Source of the DNA: an uncultured Phascolarctobacterium sp.
Lineage (GTDB): Bacteria > Bacillota > Negativicutes > Acidaminococcales > Acidaminococcaceae
DNA: 64,000 nucleotides
Assembly (NCBI RefSeq): GCF_900770955.1
Contig: NZ_CAAGLX010000021.1
Span: 62,001-126,000 of the forward strand
Direction: 5' to 3'
Part shown: in pieces, positions 24,521 through 33,179 of the stretch
Position numbering within the stretch: position 1 is the first letter of the stretch
Layout of the letters: each line of letters begins with the position of its first letter
Program-made: the position numbers and the translations under genes
Notes under the pieces: model-generated
What the model saw: the letters and a program-made list of their open reading frames with translations, nothing else
Databases searched by the model: none
What the model was told of the DNA's origin: nothing

Positions 24521-25714
24521 TTATTTCGCCTTGTTCAGATTTCTGTATTTCGTTACGAAGAGGGCGATACGCTCCAGTGCCTTATGCAGGATTTCCTCGC
24601 TGTAAGCATAGGAGCAACGGATATAGCCTTCGCCGCCGGCACCGAAGATATTGCCGGGGATTACGAGAACCTCCTGCTCCTCCAGCAGCTTTTCAACAAA
24701 TTCCATACTGGAAAGACCGGTTTCCTTGATGCAGGGGAAAACATAGAAGGCACCTTCGGGCTCATACAGCGGCAGTCCCATCTTGTGGAAGCCGTCAATC
24801 ATAATCTGACGGCGGCGGCTATATTCGGCAACCATGTTGTCAACGTCCTGACGGCAGTATTTCAGTGCCGCAATAGCGCCGTACTGTGCCGTAACATTGG
24901 GGCAGAGCACCACATACTGATGCAGAATATTCATAGCGTTGATGATTGCCGCCGGTGCCATGATATAGCCGAGACGCAGACCGGTCATAGCGTAGGCTTT
25001 GGAGAAGCCGTTGAAGATAATGGTGCGGTCGCGGAATTCCGGGAAGGAGGTGAACATGGTGTGTGTTTTGCCGCCGTAGGTAAGATGAGCATAAAGCTCG
25101 TCACTGATGACAATCAGGTCATGCTTAACTGCCCAGTCACCGATAGCCTTAATCTGCTCCTTGCTCATAACAGCGCCGGTCGGGTTATTGGGATAGCCGA
25201 GCATAATAGCCTTGGTCTTAGGCGTAACAGCCTTTTCCAAATCTTCGATAGTAGGCACAAAGCCGTTTTCCTGATATGTTTCTACGGAAACAGGCTTGCC
25301 GCCTGCCAAAATAACGCAGGCCTTGTTGGCAACGTAGCAGGGCTCGGGCAGAATAATTTCGTCACCGGGATGCATAATCGTGGTGATAGTGGTGTACAGT
25401 GCTTCACTGACACCGACGGTTACCATGATTTCGGTTTTGGGATCGTATTTAACGCCGTAGTTTTTATGGATATCATCTGCAATTGCTTCACGCAGCTCCA
25501 AAAGACCGAGAGTGGGAGTATAGCAGCTTTTGCCTTCGCAGATGCTGTTGATTTCGGCATCCTTGACAGCCTGTGGAATATCAAAATCGGGTTCGCCGAC
25601 GCTGAGAGGTACGATGTTGGGGTTAGCAGCCATAATATCAAGAAACTTTGCCAGACCGGAGGGAGGCAGTGCTTTAATAAAGGGAGAAACAGCAGCATCA
25701 AAATTATAGGACAT
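24521..25714 (-). CDS. Pyridoxal-phosphate aminotransferase, class I/II (aspartate/aromatic type)
   Basis: A 397-residue fold-type I aminotransferase. Family landmarks: NNPTG (176-180), SDELYAHL (204-211) and the Schiff-base lysine K239 in FSKAYAMTGLRLGY. The start is ATG 25714: GAAAGGTGG lies six bases upstream, and the 23 residues of the longer open frame look non-coding. It is monocistronic on the minus strand. Relatives include aspartate and PatA-type aromatic or N-acetyl-diaminopimelate aminotransferases; a role in lysine synthesis is possible but cannot be told from sequence alone. Confidence 0.9.
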   Translation of the reverse strand: MSYNFDAAVSPFIKALPPSGLAKFLDIMAANPNIVPLSVGEPDFDIPQAVKDAEINSICEGKSCYTPTLGLLELREAIADDIHKNYGVKYDPKTEIMVTVGVSEALYTTITTIMHPGDEIILPEPCYVANKACVILAGGKPVSVETYQENGFVPTIEDLEKAVTPKTKAIMLGYPNNPTGAVMSKEQIKAIGDWAVKHDLIVISDELYAHLTYGGKTHTMFTSFPEFRDRTIIFNGFSKAYAMTGLRLGYIMAPAAIINAMNILHQYVVLCPNVTAQYGAIAALKYCRQDVDNMVAEYSRRRQIMIDGFHKMGLPLYEPEGAFYVFPCIKETGLSSMEFVEKLLEEQEVLVIPGNIFGAGGEGYIRCSYAYSEEILHKALERIALFVTKYRNLNKAK

Positions 25715-25924
25715 AAAAATACCACCTTTCTTAAAAAGCTTGTCGATAAAGCGCCCTTGTAAAAACTGACACTTTTTCCACAATCTCTATCTGTTTACTA
25801 TATTACTGTAGCAGATATTTTTATGACTGGCAAGCGTAAGCGCCGTGTATACATTTTCCATGGTAGATTTAGCATTTTTTTGTATAAAATTTAACATATC
25901 ATAACTATATATAGCGTCTGCTAC

Positions 25925-25953
25925 TTGCAAGACTTGCCAACAGATGCTATAAT
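25925..25953 (+). promoter_or_regulatory. Promoter of the rimP-nusA-infB operon
   Basis: TTGCAA (25925-25930), a 17-bp spacer and TATAAT (25948-25953) with an extended TGC. The leader to rimP is about 140 nt. Confidence 0.82.
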
Positions 25954-25980
25954 AAGAATAGCCAAAATAAGTATGACTTG

Positions 25981-26010
25981 TGAAAGAGTGGGTTTAAAGC
26001 CCGCTCTTTC
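25981..26010 (+). promoter_or_regulatory. Leader hairpin upstream of rimP
   Basis: GAAAGAGTGGG pairs with CCCGCTCTTTC (one G-U) around a short loop in the untranslated leader. No T-run follows, so it is not a standard terminator; it could be an mRNA stabiliser or part of a control element. Confidence 0.5.
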
Positions 26011-26102
26011 CGCTTATTACGATGTTTCTGACGCATTTGCGGCAGAAGCAGGTATTGGCCGCAAGGTTAGTACAGAAAGAAAAACTTAATATGGAGGTGA
26101 AA

Positions 26103-26582
26103 ATGATGCAGGCAAAAGAAGTTGAAGCACTGATTACCGCAATGGTAGAACCCCTTCTGCAGGACACCGGACTTACTCTGGTTGATGTAGAATATGTGCG
26201 TGAAAAGGACTGGTACCTACGGATTTTTCTCGATAAGCCTGGCGGAGTTGAAATTGATGACTGCCAGATGGTAAGCGAAAAGCTGACGGAGATTCTGGAT
26301 GCAGAGGATCCTATTCCCGAAAAATACTTTTTGGAGGTTTCTTCCCCGGGCATTGACCGTCCGCTGAAGAAGGACAAGGACTTTGAAGCTGCCTACGGCA
26401 CCAAGGTTGATATTATGTTCTATACTCCGTGGGAGGGAATGAAAAATCTGACCGGTATTCTGGTAGCACATGACGACGAAGCTGTACAGGTTAAAAAGAT
26501 TATTAAAGGTAAGGAATTCAAAAATCCTGACCGCATTGAACGTAGGCTGATTGCGAATATCAGACCGCATATAGACTTTTAA
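26103..26582 (+). CDS. rimP: Ribosome maturation factor RimP
   Basis: RimP is needed for 30S subunit maturation. The roughly 159-residue protein has the N-terminal domain (VEPLLQDTGLTLVDVEYVREKDWYLRIFLDKPGGV) and the SSPGIDRPLKK signature before an SH3-like C-terminal domain. GGAGG at 26093-26097 fixes the start at ATG 26103 or the adjoining ATG 26106. It heads the conserved rimP-nusA-rnpM-ylxQ-infB-rbfA order. Confidence 0.95.
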   Translation: MMQAKEVEALITAMVEPLLQDTGLTLVDVEYVREKDWYLRIFLDKPGGVEIDDCQMVSEKLTEILDAEDPIPEKYFLEVSSPGIDRPLKKDKDFEAAYGTKVDIMFYTPWEGMKNLTGILVAHDDEAVQVKKIIKGKEFKNPDRIERRLIANIRPHIDF

Positions 26583-26606
26583 TTTAAAAAATAGGAGGCT
26601 TATTAA

Positions 26607-27680
26607 GTGAACGCAGATTTTATCTCAGCAATCCAGGAATTAGGAAAGGAAAAGGGTATTGACCCCGAGCTTTTGTTCCAGGCTGTTGATGACGCTTTGG
26701 TTGCTGCTTACAAGAAGAACACCGGCACAAACCAGAATGTCCGTGTTGAAATGAATAAAGAAACAGGTGAAATCCATGTATATGCACAGCGCACTGTAGT
26801 TGAAGGTGAGGCTGACGGCATTAACGAGATGACTCTGGAGGATGCTCAGGAAATCAATCCGCAGTATCTGGCAGGCGATATCGTAGAGGTAGAGGTTACT
26901 CCGAAAAACTTCGGTCGTATTGCTGCACAGAACGCTAAGCAGTTTGTTGTACAGCGTATCCGTGAGGCAGAGCGCGGACAGGTGTATGAACGCTTCCAAA
27001 GCCGTGCCAATGATATCGTTACCGGTATTATCGAGCGCATGGAAAACCAAAACGTTTATATCGATTTGGGCAAGGTTGAGGCCGTACTGACTCCTAACGA
27101 GCAGATTCCCGGTGAAATCTACCAATACCATGAGCGTATGAAAACCTATATTGTTGAGGTTAAGCGCACCAACAAGGGACCGCAGATTATGGTTTCCCGT
27201 ACTCATCCCGGCCTGCTGAAGCGCCTGTTTGAGCTGGAGGTTCCGGAAATTCATGACGGCGTGGTTGAAATCAAATCCGTTGCCCGTGAGCCCGGTATGC
27301 GCTCCAAAATTTCCGTATATACCGCTGACAGCAATGTTGATCCGGTAGGTGCCTGCGTAGGCCATAAGGGCATGCGTGTGCAGACTATCGTTAACGAGCT
27401 GCGCGGTGAGAAGATTGATATTGTAAAATACAGTGAAGATCCGGCACAATATGTTGCCAACGCTCTGAGCCCGGCAAAGGTTGTCAAGACAACCATTAAC
27501 GAAGCAGATAAAATCTGCCGTGTTGTCGTACCGGATTACCAGCTGTCCCTGGCTATCGGCAAGGAAGGCCAAAATGCCCGTCTGGCTGCTAAGCTGACCG
27601 GCTGGAAGATTGATATTAAGAGCGAAACTCAGGCTGCCGAAGAGGCTGCTGCTGAGCCTGCTCCCATGGAAGAAGCATGA
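26607..27680 (+). CDS. nusA: Transcription termination/antitermination factor NusA
   Basis: The 357-residue RNA polymerase-binding factor has the N-terminal RNAP-binding domain, an S1 domain (DIVTGIIERMENQNVYIDLGKVEAVL), and two KH domains ending in YQLSLAIGKEGQNARLAAKLTGWKIDI. It lacks the C-terminal acidic repeats of enterobacterial NusA, as is normal for Firmicutes. The start codon is GTG with AGGAGG nine bases upstream. Its stop overlaps the next start (ATGA). Confidence 0.97.
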   Translation: MNADFISAIQELGKEKGIDPELLFQAVDDALVAAYKKNTGTNQNVRVEMNKETGEIHVYAQRTVVEGEADGINEMTLEDAQEINPQYLAGDIVEVEVTPKNFGRIAAQNAKQFVVQRIREAERGQVYERFQSRANDIVTGIIERMENQNVYIDLGKVEAVLTPNEQIPGEIYQYHERMKTYIVEVKRTNKGPQIMVSRTHPGLLKRLFELEVPEIHDGVVEIKSVAREPGMRSKISVYTADSNVDPVGACVGHKGMRVQTIVNELRGEKIDIVKYSEDPAQYVANALSPAKVVKTTINEADKICRVVVPDYQLSLAIGKEGQNARLAAKLTGWKIDIKSETQAAEEAAAEPAPMEEA

Positions 27681-27952
27681 TGAAGGTAAAAAAAATTCCG
27701 CAGCGTAAATGCTTAGGCTGCAATGAAATGAAGGATAAAAAGGCTCTGCTGCGCGTTGTACGTTCGCCTGAGGGCGAGGTCAGTCTTGACCTTACCGGCA
27801 AGAAGAACGGACGCGGCGCATATGTCTGCCCCGATAAGGAATGCATTACCAAGGCCGTAAAGGAAAAACGTCTGGAGCGCGCTTTGGAAAAGCCTATCGG
27901 TGATGATGTACTCAAGCAGCTGCTGGAGGAATTCGAACATGGCAGGCAATAA
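27677..27952 (+). CDS. rnpM: YlxR/RnpM family RNA-binding protein
   Basis: The 91-residue protein has the DUF448 signature (PQRKCLGCNEMKDKKALLRVVR, and GRGAYVCPDKECITKA with Cys pairs). The Bacillus relative is described as a modulator of RNase P. It overlaps nusA by four bases and ylxQ by 14. Confidence 0.92.
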   Translation: MMKVKKIPQRKCLGCNEMKDKKALLRVVRSPEGEVSLDLTGKKNGRGAYVCPDKECITKAVKEKRLERALEKPIGDDVLKQLLEEFEHGRQ

Positions 27953-28235
27953 TGTTGCTTTTGCTTTAGGGTTGGCGCAAAAGGCAGGCAAAACCGCTTC
28001 CGGCGATACAGCTGTGCGTGCTGCCTTAAAAAGCGGCAAGGTCAAGGTACTTGTTTTGGCACAAGATGCTGCCCCTAATTCAAAAAAGGAAATATATTTC
28101 CTGACAGAGATGGCAGGTGTACAGGTTATTGAGCTGTTGACGCGCAATGAGCTGGGCTATGCAATCGGCAAGGGACCAAGAATTGCAGTGGCTGTTACCG
28201 ATGCGAATTTTGCCAACATGCTGCTAAAAAAATAA
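27939..28235 (+). CDS. ylxQ: L7Ae/L30e-like ribosome-associated protein YlxQ
   Basis: A 98-residue member of the L7Ae/L30e/S12e family that binds kink-turn RNA (ALGLAQKAGKTASGDTAVRAALKSGKVKVLVLAQDAA). ATG 27939 has GGAGGA eight bases upstream; the longer open frame from 27900 lies within rnpM and is not used. Its exact function is unknown, but its place between rnpM and infB is conserved in Firmicutes. Confidence 0.88.
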   Translation: MAGNNVAFALGLAQKAGKTASGDTAVRAALKSGKVKVLVLAQDAAPNSKKEIYFLTEMAGVQVIELLTRNELGYAIGKGPRIAVAVTDANFANMLLKK

Positions 28236-28319
28236 TAATTTAAATCACAGTTGTCTGCGCAGCTTGTGTAAGCTTCGCAGATGAATCTGCTTCTTATTAT
28301 CTGGTCTGGAGGTGGATGA

Positions 28320-30875
28320 ATGGGTAATAAAAGAATATATGAGGTTGCCAAGGATTATGGCAAACCTGTAAACGAGGTCATTGACCTATTGAAGAAAAAT
28401 AATATTGAAAAGACTAATTTTAGTGCAGCTGATGACAAGGCTATGTCTGTTATCCGTAAAGCATACGATAAAAAACCAGAACCGCCCAAACCGGCGAAGA
28501 CGGAAAAACGTGATGTCAGCAAACCGGCTGCTCCTGCGCGTCCGCAGGCTACAGCTAAAAGAAACGATAACAATATGAATAGGAATAACGGACAGAGGAA
28601 TATGCAACAAAATCAGCAACAAAATCAACGCAATAACAACAACGCTCAACAAGGGCGTAATGAAAATCGTCAGGGTGGCCGCAACGAAGGCCGTCCGCAG
28701 CAAAATCGCGGTGGCCAGCAGGGCAACCGCCAAGGCGGCCGTAACGAAGGCCGTCCGCAAAACCGTGGCGGCCAACAGGGTGGTCAGGGCAACCGTCAGG
28801 GTAACCGCAATGGCCAGCAACGTCAGGGCGGTATCTTTGTAGGCCCCAAGAGCCAACAGCAGGGCCCGAGCGTACACGGTGAAAGCCGTGCACAGGTTAG
28901 CGGTGGCCGCAGCGAAGGCCGTAGCGGCGGCCGCAGCGAAGGTGCTCGCGATAACCGCCAGGGCGGCCGTAATGCAGGCAAGAGCCGTAAGGACAACAAG
29001 CCGCAGATTAAGGGCAGCTACGCTACCCGCGAAAGCCGTCCGAACCGCAGTGCCGGCCATCAGATGCCGGTAAACCGTGGCGGCAAGAAGCCCGCACCGA
29101 AGCAGCAGCAGGCTCCTGTAGAAATCGTTCGTCCGACCTATGTTGAAATCGGCGAATCTATCAATGTACAGGAATTCTCCAAGCTCATTAAGCGTGAGGT
29201 TAACGAAGTAATCAAGGCTCTCTTTATGCTGGGCGTAATGGTTACCATCAACCAGGATATTGATTTCGAAACCGCACAGCTTATCGGTGACAACTTCGGC
29301 GTAGAGGTTGGCCAAAAGGCTCCGGAAGAGGATCCGACCGAAATTCCCGAGGTTGACGATCCGCCTGAAAAACGCGTTCCGCGTCCGCCGGTTATTACCG
29401 TTATGGGTCACGTTGACCATGGTAAAACCTCCTTGCTGGACGCTATCCGCAAAACCAACGTTACTTCCCGCGAGGCCGGCGGTATTACCCAGCACATCGG
29501 TGCTTATAAGGTAAACTACCAGGGCAAGCAGATTGTTTTCCTGGATACCCCGGGCCATGAGGCTTTCACTGCTATGCGTGCCCGCGGCGCACAGGTAACC
29601 GACGTTGCTATTCTGGTTGTAGCAGCAGATGACGGTGTAATGCCGCAGACCATCGAGGCTATCAACCATGCTAAGGCTGCAAAGGTACCTATCATTGTAG
29701 CTATCAACAAAATCGACCGTCCGGGCGCAAATCCGGATCACGTTAAACAACAGCTGGCCGAGCATGAGCTCATTCCTGAGGATTGGGGCGGCGACACCAT
29801 TATGGTTCCTGTTTCCGCACATCAGAAAACCGGTATCAGCGACCTGCTGGAAATGATTCTGCTAGTTGCTGAAATGCAGGAGCTGAAGGCTAACCCGAAC
29901 CTGCCTGCTCACGGCACCATCATCGAGGCACAGCTGGATAAGGGTCGCGGACCTGTTGCTACCGTACTGGTACAGCGCGGTACTCTGCATATCGGTGATA
30001 CCATTATTGCCGGCATCTCCTACGGTAAGGTTCGTGCAATGATTAATGACCGTGGCGAAAAGGTTAAAAAAGCTCTGCCTTCTACCCCTGTAGAGGTATT
30101 GGGCTTAAACGATGTACCGGCTGCCGGCGATATCCTCGACAGCACCGATGAAAAGACTGCCCGCAGCGTTGCCGAAAAACGTATCGCCAAGAAGAAGGAA
30201 GAGGAAATCAAGCTGAACTCCAAGGTTTCTCTGGATGACCTGTTCCAACGCATTAAAGAAGGCGAAATCAAAGAGCTGAACATCGTAGTTAAGGCTGACG
30301 TTCAGGGCACCATCGAAGCACTGAAGGCATCTCTGGAAAAAATCAAAAACGATGAGGTTAAGGTTGCCGTTGTCCATGCAGGCGTAGGCGCTATCACCGA
30401 ATCCGACGTAATGCTGGCATCCGCTGCCAACGCGCTGATTATCGGCTTTAACGTTCGTCCTGATGCCAACGCGCGCAAGGCTGCCGAAACCGAAAAGGTT
30501 GACGTACGCACCTACCGCGTTATTTACGACGCACTCAACGACGTTGAGGCTGCTATCAAGGGTATGCTTGCTCCTAAATTCAAGGAGGTTATCCAAGGCC
30601 GCGTAGAAATCCGTCAGCTGATTACTATTTCCAAGCTGAAGATTGCGGGCTGCTATGTAGTTGAAGGTAAGGTTACCAACAGCTCCAAGGTTCGTGTTGT
30701 CCGTGACGGTATCGTAGTTCACGAGGGCGTTATCGAATCTCTGCGCCGCTTCAAGGACGATGTCAAGGAAGTTGCTCAAGGCTACGAATGTGGTATTACT
30801 TTAGAGAAGTTCAGCGACCTTAAAGAGGGCGATGTCTTTGAAGTATACGACATGGAAGAAATCGCAGTAGAATAG
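28320..30875 (+). CDS. infB: Translation initiation factor IF-2
   Basis: The 851-residue GTPase places initiator tRNA on the 30S subunit. An IF2 N-terminal domain (1-50) is followed by a long disordered stretch (about 80-260) rich in Asn, Gln, Gly and Arg with NEGRPQNRGGQQG-type units. A second N-terminal domain follows, then the G domain with GHVDHGKT (363-370), DTPGHE (409-414) and NKID (463-466), and then the C-terminal beta-barrels. GGAGGTGG precedes the ATG. The linker composition (Arg-Gly-Gly plus Asn/Gln) is notable. Confidence 0.98.
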   Translation: MGNKRIYEVAKDYGKPVNEVIDLLKKNNIEKTNFSAADDKAMSVIRKAYDKKPEPPKPAKTEKRDVSKPAAPARPQATAKRNDNNMNRNNGQRNMQQNQQQNQRNNNNAQQGRNENRQGGRNEGRPQQNRGGQQGNRQGGRNEGRPQNRGGQQGGQGNRQGNRNGQQRQGGIFVGPKSQQQGPSVHGESRAQVSGGRSEGRSGGRSEGARDNRQGGRNAGKSRKDNKPQIKGSYATRESRPNRSAGHQMPVNRGGKKPAPKQQQAPVEIVRPTYVEIGESINVQEFSKLIKREVNEVIKALFMLGVMVTINQDIDFETAQLIGDNFGVEVGQKAPEEDPTEIPEVDDPPEKRVPRPPVITVMGHVDHGKTSLLDAIRKTNVTSREAGGITQHIGAYKVNYQGKQIVFLDTPGHEAFTAMRARGAQVTDVAILVVAADDGVMPQTIEAINHAKAAKVPIIVAINKIDRPGANPDHVKQQLAEHELIPEDWGGDTIMVPVSAHQKTGISDLLEMILLVAEMQELKANPNLPAHGTIIEAQLDKGRGPVATVLVQRGTLHIGDTIIAGISYGKVRAMINDRGEKVKKALPSTPVEVLGLNDVPAAGDILDSTDEKTARSVAEKRIAKKKEEEIKLNSKVSLDDLFQRIKEGEIKELNIVVKADVQGTIEALKASLEKIKNDEVKVAVVHAGVGAITESDVMLASAANALIIGFNVRPDANARKAAETEKVDVRTYRVIYDALNDVEAAIKGMLAPKFKEVIQGRVEIRQLITISKLKIAGCYVVEGKVTNSSKVRVVRDGIVVHEGVIESLRRFKDDVKEVAQGYECGITLEKFSDLKEGDVFEVYDMEEIAVE
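28673..28835 (+). repeat. Degenerate tandem repeats coding the IF-2 RGG/NQ linker
   Basis: GGCCGTAACGAAGGCCGTCC-type units recur with Gly-Gly-Gln spacers, encoding repeated GRNEGRPQ and NRGGQQG blocks. A second GGCCGCAGCGAAGGC-type block occurs near 28905-28985. Confidence 0.75.
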
Positions 30876-30979
30876 TCTGCCGCATAAGGCACATGGCGCA
30901 GGAATGCAGGCCGCATACGCCGCATTCCCGCAGCTGCTGCCTGTACGTCAGTCTGTATCTATATATAGAGGAAAAGAAA

Positions 30980-31357
30980 ATGGCAAGACTTAGAGTAGAA
31001 AAAGTACAAGAGGCCATCAAGCATGAAATCAGCAAAATGCTGCTGCATGATGTCAAGGATCCGCGCATTCAGTTTGTTACCGTAACCGGTGTGGAGCTGA
31101 CAGATGACATGAGCTATGCAAAGATTTTCATCAGCATGTATGGTCCCAAGGATAAACAGGATGAAACCTGGAAGGCTCTGAACAAGGCATTAGGCTTCAT
31201 GCGTACGGAAATTGCTAAACGCATCCGCCTGCGCTTTGCACCGACCCTGATTCTGCAGAAGGATACCTCTGCAGAATACAGTGCGCATATTCAGAGCATT
31301 TTAGATAAGATTAAGCAGGAAGAAAAGCCTGCAGCCGAGGAAGCAGAGCATGAGTAA
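30980..31357 (+). CDS. rbfA: 30S ribosome-binding factor A
   Basis: RbfA assists 16S rRNA 5'-end maturation. The 125-residue protein has the KH-like family core (VQEAIKHEISKMLLHDVKDPRI, DDMSYAKIFISMYG, and RLRFAPTLILQKDTSAEYSAHI) and a short acidic tail. The ATG at 30980 has AGAGGA seven bases upstream; the longer frame from 30893 has no RBS. It overlaps nrnA by eight bases. Confidence 0.95.
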   Translation: MARLRVEKVQEAIKHEISKMLLHDVKDPRIQFVTVTGVELTDDMSYAKIFISMYGPKDKQDETWKALNKALGFMRTEIAKRIRLRFAPTLILQKDTSAEYSAHIQSILDKIKQEEKPAAEEAEHE

Positions 31358-32300
31358 GGAGCTTAGCCTGCAGGAAACAGGCGCTATGCTGCTGGCGGCA
31401 GAAAAAATCGTGCTGTGCACCCATGTAAGCCCGGATGGCGACACCCTGGGCTCCACCTTGGGACTGGCACGCTTTTTGCTGGCACAGGGCAAGCAGGTTA
31501 CTGTTTTCTGTGATGACGTTATCAACAAAAGCTTTAGCTTTTTTCCCGGCATTGAATTGTGTGAACGCCCGGTAGAGGGCAGCAAGCTGCAGACGGAGCT
31601 GCTGGTTGTTATTGATGCCAGCTCCTTTGATCGCGTCGGACTGGTGTCCGAGGTTGTAGAAGCCAAAACGCTGCTGAACATCGACCACCATATTTCCAAT
31701 GAACGCTTTGCCGATTATCTCTATCTGGATGCCAAGGCAGCAGCCGTAGGCGAGGTAATGTGCGATCTGTTCATGGCTATGCAATGGCCCTTTGATAAGG
31801 AAATTGCTACCTGCTTTTACACAGCAATCAGCACAGACTGCGGTTCGTTCCGCTATGCCAACACTACGCCGAAAACTATGCGTAATGCCGCCAAGCTGCT
31901 GGAATACGGCGTGCAGCCTAACGAAATCAGCGACGCTATGGACGTGCGCTCCCGTGAAACGGTAGAGATGCTGGCCAAGGTATTGCCTTCGCTGACCTTC
32001 GCTTATGACGGCAAAATCGCTTATCTCACAATTACCAACGATTTATATGACAAGGATGTCCAGACCGACAGCTTTGTGTCCTACCCGCGCTATATCGAGG
32101 GCGTTGACGTAGCTATTATGTTCAAGGCCGTTGAACCGGCGGTAACGCGCGTGAGCATGCGCTCCAAGAGCGTTGATGTATCCGCTGTGGCTGTAGCCTT
32201 CGGCGGCGGCGGTCATCTGCGGGCAGCAGGCTGTACGATTTATGCACCGGTAGAGGAGGCTCGCACTCAGCTGCTGGAGGCATTGGGCAAATTGGTTTAA
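31350..32300 (+). CDS. nrnA: DHH-family oligoribonuclease/pAp phosphatase NrnA
   Basis: NrnA degrades short oligoribonucleotides and 3'-phosphoadenosine 5'-phosphate. The 316-residue protein has the DHH motifs: SPDGDTLGS (D29 and D31), VVIDAS (D89), and DHH at 112-114. The DHHA1 C-terminal domain has GGGGHLRAAG. Its location between rbfA and truB is standard in Firmicutes. It overlaps rbfA by eight bases. Confidence 0.94.
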   Translation: MSKELSLQETGAMLLAAEKIVLCTHVSPDGDTLGSTLGLARFLLAQGKQVTVFCDDVINKSFSFFPGIELCERPVEGSKLQTELLVVIDASSFDRVGLVSEVVEAKTLLNIDHHISNERFADYLYLDAKAAAVGEVMCDLFMAMQWPFDKEIATCFYTAISTDCGSFRYANTTPKTMRNAAKLLEYGVQPNEISDAMDVRSRETVEMLAKVLPSLTFAYDGKIAYLTITNDLYDKDVQTDSFVSYPRYIEGVDVAIMFKAVEPAVTRVSMRSKSVDVSAVAVAFGGGGHLRAAGCTIYAPVEEARTQLLEALGKLV

Positions 32301-32301
32301 T

Positions 32302-33177
32302 ATGGACGCAATTTTTAATGTATTAAAACCACCACAGATGACATCACATGATGTTATCGGCTTTTTGCGGCGCGTGCTTAACACAAAGAAAATCGGACAT
32401 GGGGGAACTCTTGACCCTGACGCGGCAGGAGTTCTTCCTGTTTTTGCGGGCAGTGCAACCCGTCTGCTGGAATTTGCCGTGGAGGGCCGCAAGGAATATA
32501 TTGCTGAATTTACGCTGGGAGCGCAGACTGTTACCGGCGATGACAGCGGCGAGGTTGTCAAAACGATGCCTGTGCCTGCGTTCGGGAAGGCAGAGCTGGA
32601 AGCTGTGCTTGCACGCTTTACGGGTAAGCAGCTGCAGCTGCCGCCGATGTATTCGGCAATCAAAATCAACGGCAAAAAGCTGTATCAGCTGGCACGTCAG
32701 GGTGTAGAGGTGGAACGCACCGCACGTCCCATCGAGGTTTATAAGCTGGAGCTTCTGCATTACACGGCAAACAGCTTCACCGTGCGTGTAGCCTGCTCCA
32801 AGGGCACCTATATCCGCGTTCTGGGCGAGGACCTGGCGACGGCGCTGGGAACCTGCGGTACCATGAGCTTTTTGCTGCGTACCCAGGTGGGAGCCTACAC
32901 GATTGACAAGGCCTGCACGCTGCAGGAAATCGCGGAGAACCCAGAGGCCTGTGCCGCAGAGCCGCTGACTGCTGTTGCCGAGCTGCCCAAGCTCAAGGTG
33001 AATGCCCGTCAGGCGGCGCGCATTACCAACGGTGTACGCACCACGGTGGCGCAGACTGCCGACGGCAGATACGTCCTGCTGGGGCCGGGGGATGAATTCT
33101 TAGGCATCGTCCGCTGTGAGCAGGAACGCCTGCAGGCAGAAAAAATCTTAGAGCATTACCCGATGCCAGAGGAATAA
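32302..33177 (+). CDS. truB: tRNA pseudouridine-55 synthase TruB
   Basis: TruB converts U55 in the T-loop of tRNAs to pseudouridine. The 291-residue protein has KKIGHGGTLDPDAAGVLPV with the catalytic D38, then YSAIKINGKKLYQLAR, and RVACSKGTYIRVLGEDLA. A PUA-like C-terminus follows. It starts one base after nrnA and ends two bases before ribF. Confidence 0.96.
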   Translation: MDAIFNVLKPPQMTSHDVIGFLRRVLNTKKIGHGGTLDPDAAGVLPVFAGSATRLLEFAVEGRKEYIAEFTLGAQTVTGDDSGEVVKTMPVPAFGKAELEAVLARFTGKQLQLPPMYSAIKINGKKLYQLARQGVEVERTARPIEVYKLELLHYTANSFTVRVACSKGTYIRVLGEDLATALGTCGTMSFLLRTQVGAYTIDKACTLQEIAENPEACAAEPLTAVAELPKLKVNARQAARITNGVRTTVAQTADGRYVLLGPGDEFLGIVRCEQERLQAEKILEHYPMPEE

Positions 33178-33179
33178 GC

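Noticed and set aside
24584..25762. 392-codon plus-strand frame opposite the aminotransferase
   Set aside because: The minus-strand protein has all catalytic motifs; this frame has none.
28386..29822. 478-codon minus-strand frame opposite infB with Ala/Leu/Thr-rich membrane-like text
   Set aside because: It is the reverse complement of the repeat-rich IF-2 linker; hydrophobicity comes from the codons used there.
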